From: Pyricularia pennisetigena
Taxonomy: Eukaryota; Ascomycota; Sordariomycetes; Magnaporthales; Pyriculariaceae
Reading direction: 5' to 3'
Length of the DNA stretch: 64,000 nt
Assembly: GCF_004337985.1 (NCBI RefSeq)
Contig: NC_043740.1
Coordinates: 5,374,481 to 5,438,480 of the forward strand
The position numbers and the translations under genes are program-made. Positions 1 to 10,930 of the stretch are shown here, piece by piece. Within the stretch, counting starts at the first letter, position 1, and each line of letters opens with the position of its first letter. The notes beneath the pieces are model-generated. The model made no database searches. It saw only the letters and a list, made by a program, of their open reading frames with translations, and had not been told where the DNA came from.

Positions 1-225
1 ATACGTAAATTTGCGGGGATTATAATTATAATCGGATAAATGGCGTATAATATAATGTTAACGTTATACGAATTGCTAAAATATCAATATTGCGCTTTTT
101 GTAATAAAATTTATATATTAAAATTCCTTTTAATAAGGCAGTTTTCCACATATAAATTTTAAAAACTAATACCTGGTATTAAGGAAATAAAAAGTAAATA
201 TCGATGGGGTTAAAGGGCTGGGTAT
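1..225. other. Unassigned AT-rich sequence at left edge
   Basis: No open frame of note and no match to the other repeats in this window that I could see. It precedes the recognisable part of a reverse TIR element. It may be an interior part of that element that the other copies lack, or a separate insertion. Confidence 0.4.
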
Positions 226-582
226 GGGATACCGCCATAAGCGGATCAAGGGCGGCTTATATCAACTTTCTAATTAAAAGGATATATTGAAAAAATTTCA
301 ATTTTGTATAAAAGATTTACTAATTCCTATTTTCAACGATGTATTCTTTTTTGAAAATTTTATGTGGTTGCCGAGTAATGTGGGAGTATTTGTCGGCAAA
401 TTGACGAAAATACCGCTATAAACGGCGAAAATCGACAAATTGTCCTCAAATCTGAACTAGAACGTTCTTTGGATGGACCCATAGGTACATTGCAAAGCCG
501 CAATTGAGCCACGAAGTGGAGCGAGGCGAACGAAGTGGATCAATTGCGGAGCTCTGGGCTTCAGGGATGAGCCCTGAGACTA
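226..582 (-). mobile_element. TIR DNA element A, one end, reverse orientation
   Basis: The reverse complement matches the first ~350 bp of the elements at 24232 and 36346. It includes the outer end TAGTCTCAGGGCTCATCC, the GCCC/GGGC hairpin next to it, and the sub-terminal motif ACCGCCATAAACGGCG (seen here as ACCGCTATAAACGGCG). It ends at 582 against Gypsy sequence, so it appears inserted in the Gypsy copy that follows. The other end lies off the window, so the 9-bp target duplication typical of the family cannot be checked here. Confidence 0.75.
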
Positions 583-3500
583 CTCCATTACCCATTTTTC
601 CGCGGTTTCGTTATCCAAATTTAATAAAATTAATAACGGGCCGGGTTTAATATCGGTATGAATTTGGGACGGTAATAAATCGTCCGCGGCCTTTTCGATT
701 AATTCCACGTAAAAAATGGGGTGGATTTTTTTCGGGACGTTTAACGTATCCGTCAATAATGTAAAAATCGTTACAATTATATATTTATTCGCCACGAAAT
801 TAAACTTTTTATTCGGGCGGTTAATTTTAACATTTTATAGGTTAAAAGAAATTTTATCCCCTATTTAAAAACGGTCCGTTGGTTTCCGTATTTTATTTAC
901 GTTTCTTTTTTAACATTATTATATATAAATTATAACGGCGTAAACCACGTTTATACCGTTTTTAAAATGCTGTAAAAATAAGTTCGCGCGGTTTTTAAAC
1001 GTAAAACCCGGTTTTCCGTTTGTTTGTATTACCGGGACCGCGTTTATTTTATATCCTAATAATAATTTATTAAAATTAATGCCCGTAATGAACGAATCTT
1101 TATTATTTAACGTTAATTAAATGGCGGGTAAATATCCCGGCCAATTTATTTGGTCGAATACCACGAAAACTTTTAAATAATATTGCATTTTTTAATTAAT
1201 CCGTTCCGTACCCCCGTCCGTTTTTAGGTAATAGGACGTCGATAATAATTGTAAAATTCCTATTTATCGGTACAATTCCGACCAAAAACCCTTTACCTAA
1301 TCCGACCCCCGGTCCGATATAATCGCGTTAAAAAAACCCCTAAACCGTTACCAGGTAAAAACGAATTTTGCGGCGCAAATTTCGGGTTTTATCGAATTTA
1401 TCGCTTTTAATTGGACGTATTTGGAGAATTTATTAATTATTATTATTATATAACGCGGCGCGTCCGTATTATTATCTGGGAAATCTATTATAAAATCGAT
1501 GGAAATTTGCTTCCACAACCTATCCGGTATTAGTTGGGGTTATAATAATTTTTGTTTGCGTTATTTCGATAGTTTTATCCTGCGGTGAATATCGCCATTG
1601 CGTATAAATCGTCGGATATATTCGGTTATCTTATCCTAATGGTAATTTCGGGCCAAAATCGTAAATATATTATTTTTACCGCAATAATTGATTATTAGGG
1701 ATTTGTGGGTTCGTTGCAAAATTGCCGTGGTTAGGGGTTCCCAATTGGGTAATTAAAAACGGTTTTTATATAATAGCGTACCGGAGGCGTTTATTAAATA
1801 GTCCGTTATTTATATTATCGTTTCGGTTTCGGGTGGGAATCGTTTTAGATTTTGTTAAACCGCGTCACGTTTATAAACGTATACCGGGTTTTTTTCCATT
1901 ATTTCGTTCCAAAATCCTATTATATAAAATTGTTGGAAAATAAGTATTTTTTTCCGGGACCGCCGGTAATATATTTTGTAATAATATCTAAAAAAAACCG
2001 ATTATAACTATACCGGGTACTGGGCGTAGTATTATCGTTTTTTTTGTTAATTTCGTCCTATTTCCGTTTCGATAACGCGTCGGGGATTGTCGCGTATTTC
2101 CCTGGTCGGTATTTTAAAATATAATTAAAATTGGATAAAATTTCGGCCCACCTTTTTTATCGTTCCGACACCACCTTTGGTTTTATAAGATATTCGAACG
2201 TTTTATAATCCGTAAAAATGGTGAAAGGAAAACGGATATTGCGTAATTCCGTTTTTTATATTTTTATATAATGGATAACCGCGAGCAATTCCCTATCGTA
2301 AATAATATAATTGCGTTAAGCCGTCGTTAATTTAACGGAATAAAATGTTACCGGTTTTTATAACCCGTTTTTCCTTTTTGGTATTAATACCCCCCCGATA
2401 ATTGCGCCGGAATAATCCGTTTTTATTTTCGTTTCCGTTTCGTCGCTCCATTAAGCCAGTACCGGCGCTTGCAGAAATATTTATTTCAATATTTTAAAAA
2501 TTACGTTTTCCTTTATTATTTATTTAAATTGTATTCCTTTTCTCATAAACCGAAATAGGGGCGCCGTTAAACCCGAATACCCGCTTATAAAATCCCGGTA
2601 AAAATTTGCGAATTGTAGGAAACCGCGCAATTTTCGTAATTTCGTCGGGGTTTTTTATTCCCGTATCACGCGTAATTTTTCCGGATCGGTTTCCACGCCT
2701 ATATTAGCGTGTAGAATAAGCCCCAAGTATTTAACGGAAATAATTGCGAACGCGTTTCTATTAAAATCCAAACTTAAACCCGCTTTTTTTAATTTTCCTA
2801 AAATATGGGTAATTTTCCGTTAATAATCCGTTTTAAACCGGACGTATAAATTGAGATATCGTGCAAATATATTAATATATAATCGTCCAATATATTCCCA
2901 AAAACGCCGCTAATATATCGCTGGAACGTGGCCGGGCCGCCCGCTAATCCGAATGGGTATATTAATTATTCGAATAATCCCAATTTTGTGCGAAAAGCTG
3001 TGGAATATTTATCTTTTTCGGCCACGTGTAATTAATGGAAAGTTTCGCGCACGTTTACTTTAATAAGCCACTTTACTCCGGATAAAAAACGGAATATCTT
3101 CTTAATTAATAGTAGAAAATACCGGTCCTATATTATAATAACGTTTAATATTTTATAATCGACGTATAAACGCTATTTTCCAAAAATTTTCCAAATTATT
3201 AAAACCGGGGCCGCGGTTAACGACGCGTTTGTTCGGATCCATCCTTTATCCATTATATCGATTATCTATCGCCGTAATTCCAGCAATTAATCGCGCGGTA
3301 TATGGTATTACCGGCCTTATAATAATAACGGGGATTTACCGTTGCTGTTTTTTTAAGTCCGGATATAATAATCCAATTCGCTTTTATACGGGGGTAAAAC
3401 CGAAGTTTTACCGTCGTTAAATAAATTTTCGAAACTTTTTAATTTTCCGGGCAACGTCGCCGGGGGCCTTGGGTCGTTTTTATCTACCGCCGATAGGGTT

Positions 3501-5150
3501 AAAACCCGGGTTATATTTCGTAACGAAATAAAAACGGATTCCATTTATTCGTTCGTATTTTTTTTTTGTTTTTCGGACCGTTATTAAAAATACGCTGCCT
3601 ATAACCACCGTAAATTTCCTGTTTTTGGGACGTAGGGATAATTCCTGCATAAATAACCCTTTAACGGACCTTATTTTTAATTTTCCCTGGTTGGGGTTAA
3701 ATACCATTTTTCGGTGGGTTATCCAAAGGAATCCCAGGAGCAAATCCTGCGTTAATCCCGGGATTATATAAAAAAATATTGGCGCGGATTAACCGTTGAT
3801 ATCCACGTCGCAATTTCCTATTTCCCGTATATCGGTTTAAATTCGTCCCGTTACTTTACCCAACCGGCGGATTTATAATAAAAAGATTTTTCTTATTCCT
3901 AATTTTTCGGTATAATTTTTATTTATTACCGCGTAATATTTACATTTTAAATATATTTATACAATAATAACTTTCGTTACGTTAATTAAAACCGGCATAA
4001 AAAGGGTCGCCCATTTATTATAATTTATATTTTTTTAATTATTTTTTCCGATTTAAATCTATTAACGTATTATGGGATAATCGGGGCCCGTCGCGTCGGT
4101 TTTCCTTTGGGTTAAAATTATAGTTTAAAATTAATTTTTTTCTTTTTCGGGGTCGTTTGGCGTTAAACGTATAACCGGTATAAATTGGTAATTTTAGGCG
4201 TAATAGGAAACGGACCCGTAACGGAAATAGGCCCCTGTTTGACGGCGTCGTTGGAATTTTTAAACGGATATTTATAAAACCCGATTTTTCCCTTTGTTTC
4301 CATCCAATCGGCGCTTTTTTCGTTTTTAATTAACGTTGTAACGGTTTCGGTTAATTTTTATCGTTAATACGCCTATTATTATTATCTTTTTTTAATTTAT
4401 TTATAAGGAGCTTGGAAAAAGGACGTTCCGTTTTAAGTTAAAACGTTTATTTAAATCGATAATTTCCAAATTTTGGGCGATATAGCGGTATATAACGATA
4501 AATCCGTGGTAGGAATTGGAAACGATACCTTTTCCTACCGACGCCTTTTTTGTCCGGTTAACGACCCGGAAACGCAAATAATTAGCCCGTATTTCGTTTA
4601 ATTATTCGAAACCCTTAACCACAGTAAAAAGGCGTTTGAATTTAACAAAACAATATGCAAATAATTCGCCGTTCTATATTCGGAATATTTTCAATTCGGC
4701 GAAAATTTGGGCTTTTTTATAAAAATCGTCGTACGTGCGTCCCAAATATTCGATAAAGCTTTCGTAATTATACCCCCTTCCCGTGCCCCTTATTTCGTAA
4801 AAAAATGGACTATATTTTATATTACCGTGGTAAAATCAAATTATACGTATTCGCATTGGTCGCGCTGGTTTTCGTTAAATTCCGAGTCGCGTATTAATTT
4901 ATACGAAATAATTTATTTTTAAATTATAAATGTAACCGGTACGCCGTCGTATAATGGGGGGTTACGTAAAAACTTCCTTTTAGGCCCTTATTTTTACGCG
5001 ATTATGTTTGCGTTTAAAAAATGTAATTGCATTTAAATGATACGTTTTTCCCATATCGCGATATTCGCGACCAGGTTTTGGTAAAAATCGTGAATTTCCC
5101 CTCCCGGACCTGGTTTCGGGTTAACCATTATCGTATTTAAATTTGAACGT
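583..5150 (-). pseudogene. Gypsy gag-pol polyprotein remnant (copy 1)
   Basis: RIP-degraded polyprotein. The clearest piece is the C-terminal integrase tail at 580-795, with a VPKKIHPIFYVELIEKAADD-type segment and a start of the chromodomain (ETAEKWV). Upstream, around 3350-3550, is the N-terminal RT linker with the LPPY..ELDYYIR pattern seen in Ty3/Gypsy RTs. The remainder is recognisable only by alignment to the second copy. The integrase stretch 1689-1993 is almost identical to 43361-43666, unlike the rest of the two copies. No functional product is expected. Confidence 0.75.
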
Positions 5151-5157
5151 TAGTAAA

Positions 5158-5347
5158 TATTATAAGGTAAATTAACGGCCTAAAGACCGTTAAATATTTT
5201 TATTGGTATTATTATTAACGTTGGGGGGAAAAAGGAAGGAAAAGGTGTATGTTCGGGTCGTGGTAATGTCCTTCCCTTTATATATTATCCCTGACCCGTT
5301 TTTGTATCTTATTACGTGATACGTGCCTTGGGCACGAATCCATTACA
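5158..5347 (-). repeat. 5' LTR of Gypsy copy 1 (190 bp)
   Basis: Matches the 189-bp LTRs at 39350-39538 and 46833-47021 along its length. On the plus strand it begins TATTATAAGG and ends ..CGAATCCATTACA. It is followed at 5348 by TIR element B sequence. The partner LTR is absent. Confidence 0.85.
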
Positions 5348-6827
5348 ATAATCTGCGTTTGATTGATTGGAGCTTGCTGATTCTTATATACAAAACCGCG
5401 TTCCTGTAGCTATTGTATGTGAAAAGATATTTGAATGTTTAGTAAAATTTGTATTTTTTCATTATATTTAATTATTATTTTGAATAGTGGTATATAAGAT
5501 TGATTGAAAAGTGAGTGGCAGTATCTATAGCTCAGCGGACCTCAGACTACAAGGTGAATGCAATTATCGTTTATAAAGTACAGTTTTATTAATGATTTTA
5601 TATTAATTAATAATTTGTTCAAAATTTAAATAATTCACGCAAATATCAGTAAAATGAAAAAAAGGCTTGAGTATATCCATTCTTTTTCCAAATCATTATA
5701 TACAAATTAGTGAACTTTTTTTTCATAAATTTTACTTGCTTAAATAAAGCAAGAAAAAGAAAAATATTACAAATTTAGCATTTTTTTATACAAAAAAATA
5801 ATATAAGCAGGTATTATAAATCGGATTTCACGCTGACGTTAGTTTATATATTTACTCCAGTCCCTGCACTTTTGTCTTTATTATTTTAAAGATTGGTCAA
5901 AATATAAAACCGTTTCCGTTATAAATTATATATAAAATTATATACACCTTATCTATCCGGTTATTCAATGGCTTATGTAATCGGATATATGTACCAAGTT
6001 GTAACGCTACAGTATATATATATATATATAAATATATATATGTCACCCCTTACGTGCAGGAACTAAAAAATTTGGCTGCGAAATAAACATAATATAAAAT
6101 TCATTGGATAAAGCAAAAAGTAGATAAAACATATACATTAAGCATTTTTTTATATAAAAGAATTTTCAAAGCTAATACTATAAATTGAATCTGGCGTAAC
6201 CGCTAGCTTATTTATGTTATCCAGTACCTGAACCCTTGGTTTTAATATTGTTAAAATTAGTAAAAATAGAAATAAGTTTCGATAATAAATTATATATAAA
6301 AATGTATATACTTTGCCTATCCGCTTATTTAACTGCTAATATAATTGGATCTAGGCACCAGAACTGAATATGACGGTATATATACGTATGCCACCTTCCA
6401 CGTCCAAAAATTCTAATTTTTGGTTGAAACTTAAAAATAATATTTAAAAAAGTCGAAAATTTACCAATTATCAAAGAAAACAGTACCGCCATAAACGGAT
6501 TAAGGGCAGGTGGTATCCAATTCGGCCGTTATAGCAGATATAAAAATATATTAAATCGTTGCTAGTAGCTATATTAAACGCTACTTTCAAAGACATTTTA
6601 TTTTCTTAATATTGTGCGTGGGTATGGAATAATAAAGGAGTGTCGGTCGCAAAAATACCAAAGATACCGCTATAAACGGCGAAAATCGACAAATTATCCT
6701 CAAACCCAAACCAGAGCGTTCTTTGGATAAACCCACAAATACATTGCAAAGCCGCAAATAAGCCACGAAGTGGAGCGAAGTGGATTAATCGTAGAGCTCT
6801 GGGCTTTAGGGATAAGCCCTAAGACTA
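5348..6827 (-). mobile_element. TIR DNA element B, reverse, 5' part removed by Gypsy insertion
   Basis: The reverse complement follows the order of elements C (24232-25993) and D2 (36346-38146). It contains the ACCGCGTT../AACGCGGCCGGC region, the segment ending in a CCACGT-bearing motif, the sub-terminal ACCGCTATAAACGGCG and the outer end, here AGGGATAAGCCCTAAGACTA (RIP-altered). The end at 6827 sits inside a reverse Copia LTR. The first 9 bases beyond it are TAAAATATA, the expected target duplication, but the other end lies beyond the Gypsy insertion. A (TA)n tract lies at 6012-6041. No coding capacity seen. Confidence 0.8.
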
Positions 6828-7731
6828 TAAAATATAGTGGAAAATCCGACAACCCCGACAGCCCCATTTCGGCACTATGTATTATAGCTTATATACAAAT
6901 AAAAATGTACCCATTATATGCTAAATAACGTATATAATTAAGACCCCCTTTTTTGCTATTACTTACATCAAGTCGGAAAAGAAAAGTATATAAAAAATAA
7001 AACCCTAAAAAAAAGATCCCCTTTATGTCCCGACCCGATTTGAACTCCCGATATAAACCCCCTGGATGACTAAGCCCTTTATACCGACCTGTAATCCCCG
7101 AAATGGACGAACCCCCGAAATGGAAAAAAGCCCCCAAAATTATTATCCCCGGATTCGAACCCCCGATTTGCATAATGTTAACCCACGGAATTAATTATTA
7201 AACCAGGTAGTCAATTTGGCTGTTCGTTGGCAAAAGTCCAAATTAGAGATATTATATAGGGTATTTCGAATGCGCAAATCGCCCAAAATGCGAGCTATTT
7301 CAATTCTAATTCAACTTTGAGCATAGGTTTTATAATCTTTGGTATATGGTCGGTATAATTAGCTTATTAATTAACCTGTGCAGGGTAACTTCGGGTAATA
7401 CGGACGGTAATGGGCTAACAAAAAATCCAGTATTGCATATAAAGGAAGTGTAATGGGTAATTAGCTAACGAATTAAGTAAATAATACCTTAAAATTTAAT
7501 AAGTAAAAATTAAGCTTTTAGGGGTTTAAGCCTTATAAATCTTAAGAAGACTTTGTAAATTGGAAGCGTTAGGGGCTTTATTGGGCCATTAGCGGGAATT
7601 TGTTTGGATTCCAGGTACTTTAAGGTTATTAATCCTTTTATAACTAATTCCCGTACGTAGTGAAATTTTAATAATGTATATTTAATACGTTGGTGGTGCG
7701 TAGGGTTATATGCATTAGCTATAAAGCCTAT
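6828..7731 (-). mobile_element. Copia 3' fragment R, reverse orientation
   Basis: Reading on the minus strand from 7731 leftward gives the end of Copia pol (RNase H tail), the 3' non-coding stretch with two tRNA-like B boxes (reverse GATTTGAACTCCCG and GATTCGAACCCCCG around 7040-7170), a polypurine tract at 6944-6956, and the first ~116 bp of a 3' LTR (6943 to 6828). TIR element B cuts the LTR at 6828. The inner end at 7731 carries the CCTAT duplication that flanks Copia copy 0. Confidence 0.85.
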
Positions 7732-7738
7732 TGTTAAT

Positions 7739-8294
7739 TGTTAATTATATGCGTTATTTAGCATGTAATGGGTCCACTTTTATTTGTATAGAAGCTACAA
7801 TTGATAGTGCCGAAGTGGGGCTGTTGGGGCTGTCGGATTTTCTATTATATTTTATATGTTGCAGGAATTGCGATTTAAAATGTTAGCGAGTGGGGTTTCA
7901 CCCTATCCTGGGTTTAATACCCACACCGCAATTACGAATCAGCTAGCCTGTACCGGGTTAAAATTTTCAGCAAATTAGCAAATTAGTGCGAACCCAGAAA
8001 TAGTTTGTATGGAAATAAGGGTGTTTTTTTAACAACGTATATAAAATAATTTTTCGGAAAATCGTGTGCGGCACCGGAACCCTTTGCGGGGTACGGACCC
8101 CCATTTCGATGGCGGAAAATATATAAGGGAGATAAAGCAAAATTTCCCCCACCAATAAATTAAATTTATTAATCCCAAAATTAGTGAATTTAGTGCATAT
8201 AAACCGTGTAATTATAAGTTTTTATAACGTAATTAGTACCACGCCGCACCTAAATTGATATTTAAACCCCTATTAACAACCCATATTGTTAACA
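7739..8294 (+). repeat. 5' LTR of Copia copy 1 (556 bp)
   Basis: Begins TGTTAATTATATGCG and ends ..CATATTGTTAACA, so it has the TG..CA ends with a short inverted repeat TGTTAA/TTAACA. Its partner is 26218-26774. Homologous LTRs are at 14669, 21779, 26775, 34550 and 35978. Confidence 0.92.
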
Positions 8295-8308
8295 GGTTAT
8301 AAGCCCGG
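8295..8308 (+). promoter_or_regulatory. Primer-binding site, probable initiator-tRNA-Met half-site
   Basis: GGTTATAAGCCCGG directly follows the LTR. With one RIP-type change (A for G) it contains GGTTATGAGCCC, the complement of the anticodon-loop side of eukaryotic initiator tRNA-Met. Ty1/copia elements of several groups use tRNA fragments of this kind as primers. The same site follows the LTRs ending at 15223 and 27327. Seen: position and sequence. Inferred: identity of the primer. Confidence 0.6.
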
Positions 8309-9117
8309 AAAAGTTTTAACTTGTATATTAAAATGCATTTTATATTGTTAGAAAGTTTGAAGTTTAAGTTTTATTTTGGTTATCGTCGCATTTTTACAGC
8401 ACGTATATTGACGAAAATATTGCTGTTTTTATGCGGAATTGTTGGTTTTAAACGCTAATTTAGCATTTACCCCCCCTGTATTTACAATGGGGATCGTTAC
8501 AAATTAGCGCTCGATTTAGGCCCTTTTAAATATTGCAGCGATCGCTTGCATTGCAAATCCAAAATTTTTAATGTGGTTTTTGTGGATCGTGCACGTTATT
8601 GTAATTGGTTTAAGTTTTTAATAAGGTTTACGCTAGCGAGTGAGGGCTAAAGACCCCTGTATTCGTCCGCTAATAGCCTATTACATCCTAGTGCGTTTAA
8701 TAGGGTTTATAATAACCCATAAATCCATTAGCGGGATTACGTTAATGGTTAGTTTACCCTACACGATACCCTGCAGTTTACCCTATACGATAGCCTGCAA
8801 TTTACCCTGTACGATACCCTATAGTCTACGCTGCACCCATTTAACGAATTGAATTCGTTATATGCACCTGGATTGGTATAAATACCAGGGCGTTTATTAA
8901 TTGCGGATTTCAGGAATTCCAAGCCTGTATTTTAATGGATTTTAACCATTGAAAATAGCAAGAAACCCTATATTTGGCAATTATAAGCCTATACCCGTTA
9001 AAAGGTAAGCGGTATAGCAAGTCCTAAATTAAATAGGGTATTTACCCTTAAATAATTAGGTTAATTAATTACAATTATAAATTAGCGAATTGCAATTATA
9101 ATTTAGATTACCCTATA
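8309..9117 (+). other. Copia copy 1 untranslated leader
   Basis: About 800 bp between primer site and gag without a coding signal. It contains the short tandem array at 8757-8845. The equivalent leaders in copy 2 (15238-16021) and copy 0 (27342-28105) are colinear. Confidence 0.7.
8757..8845 (+). repeat. Tandem CCCTGCA-type repeats in Copia leader
   Basis: About four degenerate units of ~22 bp, each built on ACGATACCCTGCA plus GTTTACCC. Copy 2 has a comparable array at 15680-15745, and copy 0 only a shortened one at 27789-27830. Array length therefore differs between copies. Confidence 0.7.
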
Positions 9118-10930
9118 ATAGAAAACAGCTTTACATCGGGTTTTCCTAGCTTAATCTTAATTGAAAAAGGGCCTAAATCCAACCCAAACGAAGTTTTAAC
9201 CGCTAAATTACAGGCCCAAAACCTGCAATTAAAAGCATTAACTACGCGAATGGATTAATTTTAAAGGATAATTTAACAGTTAACTACCCTATTTACCCTG
9301 AAAAGCGGTAATTCCATTAATTTTAATAATGATTCGGAAAGTTAACTCGCTACTGTACCCCCTCATCCTCCCGGTAATTTAATTTTAGGTAACGGGATAG
9401 GTAAAAAACCATCCAAACGGGTATTTCTTTTCCCCGAAAATTTTAAATTAGTAAAGGTTAGCAATTACGATTTGTGGAAATAGGCGTTAATAGTATAATT
9501 TAGGGTTATAAAAACAGCGGAGTTTATTTCCAACCTTAAAATCGGTTATACCCTACCGGAACAAGAGCAATTAATCCTATTATTATTTATAAAAAACAGT
9601 TTAACTAAAAAACCTTTCAACTTATTGCATGGTATTCCAACCCCGTCACGGTTTATAAAACCCTCGAAAATAGCTATTCCGTTACAGCCGAAATTAGTCG
9701 AAATTCATTATATCGGGAATTCCACGTTTTGAATTTTTCGAAATTTAAAGGATTGATACCTAAATTCAATAACCGTTTTAATTTACTGGTAACTAAATTA
9801 GCGAATATTAACGTCCAAATTAGCCCCGTAAATGAACGAAATTAATATTTACGGGCCTTGGAAGGGATACTCCCTATTTGGACCGAACGCCAACGCAATA
9901 CCAAACGGGCTTTGCAGGTAATAGGCTAAAATTCGGAAAAGTTAAATTTACAATACCTTATAACGGATTTTATATCCGAAAATTCGATTTCAGGTTTTAC
10001 AACGGTTAAAGTAGCTAATTATAGGTCTAAAGGTAAAAAAGCGTGTAAAAAACGCTAAAAAAGGCGCTAAAAAGGAAAATAATAAGTAGGAAAACACCTT
10101 TAAATTACGAAAAAAGCGTAAAAACCCTAATTTGGATTTTATTTTTGCAAAAAAATATTAAGTCATCCTCCAACGAATTAACCGTTGGAAGGTTTATAAT
10201 TTTGATGGATTTCGAATTATTTACGGGTTCGATTCCAGGTGACGTTAACGAAGGCGCAGCGTATAGCGCCCTGAAATAGGAAGTTAATTCCGCTATTAGC
10301 GGAATTATAAAATTACGTTCGGATTTGGATTCGGAAACCTATACCGGTAAAATGTTAAAACCACAGGTTTTAGCAGCTAATTTTAGGGTTAAAACGAAGC
10401 TTGGACGCGGCGTAAAAGGGACCCCTAAATTTTGGAAACTAGGTTACCTTATATTGTAAGATATAAGTAGTAGGCATTATATTTTTGCAAATAAGCAATT
10501 TTTTACCGATTATACCCCCGGTTTTACAATAAAAACCGGTACAGGAGGTGGCCCTGTTAGGCTTATAGGTACCGGAAGTGTGAAAATACAGGTCCGTTAC
10601 GGCCAGAAAACTGACAAATCTAAAAGAATTACGTTAAATAACGTTTTATATACCCTTTCGTTTGGAATAAATATCGTTAATGGCCTTATATATTATAATG
10701 TAGAGGGCGTATTATTACAAAATACCCTGTACGATAAGGATCGCAAAGCGTGGGGACGTTTAAATACCGTTAAATATTCGTCTTGTTTAAAAGTTAAAAG
10801 GTGCGATATCCTTGTTCGAAATAACGTTATTTCGAATTACGCCTGTATAATAGGTGAATATAGCACCGCTTTTAACATGCTTTTACAGGGGGTTACAAAG
10901 GGCTACGCAGCCCCGTTGGAAGTAGAACTA
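9118..10930 (+). pseudogene. Copia gag and protease remnant (copy 1, first part)
   Basis: The gag start aligned to the ATG at 16022 in copy 2 has become ATA. Gag is recognised by a segment around 9410-9560 with FPENFKLVKVSNYDLWK..ALIV and AEFISN, the usual Copia gag pattern. The protease/pre-integrase region at ~10450-10930 keeps a readable stretch, HYIFANKQFFTDYTPG, then GTGSVKIQVR and the NVLY..SFGINIVNG motif of Copia proteases. An open piece of 127 codons remains at 10580-10963. Stops elsewhere are TAA/TAG at positions where other copies have CAA, CAG or TGG. Interrupted at 10930 by a pogo-like transposon. Confidence 0.8.

Larger units (their letters stand above)
583..5347 (-). mobile_element. 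Gypsy chromovirus copy 1, truncated at its 3' end
   Basis: Colinear with positions ~42265-47021, the full-length Gypsy copy, over its whole length. Read on the minus strand it has the 5' LTR (5347 to 5158), gag, protease, reverse transcriptase, RNase H and integrase, and stops inside the integrase C-terminus/chromodomain where TIR element A abuts. The 3' LTR and the ~2.9 kb before it are missing or lie left of the window. It appears inserted in TIR element B, whose sequence resumes at 5348. All frames are broken by RIP-type stops. Confidence 0.85.

Noticed and set aside
1722..1943. Plus-strand ORF of 73 codons, duplicated at 43391
   Set aside because: Antisense to the Gypsy integrase region; its conservation is explained by the identical patch of the two copies.
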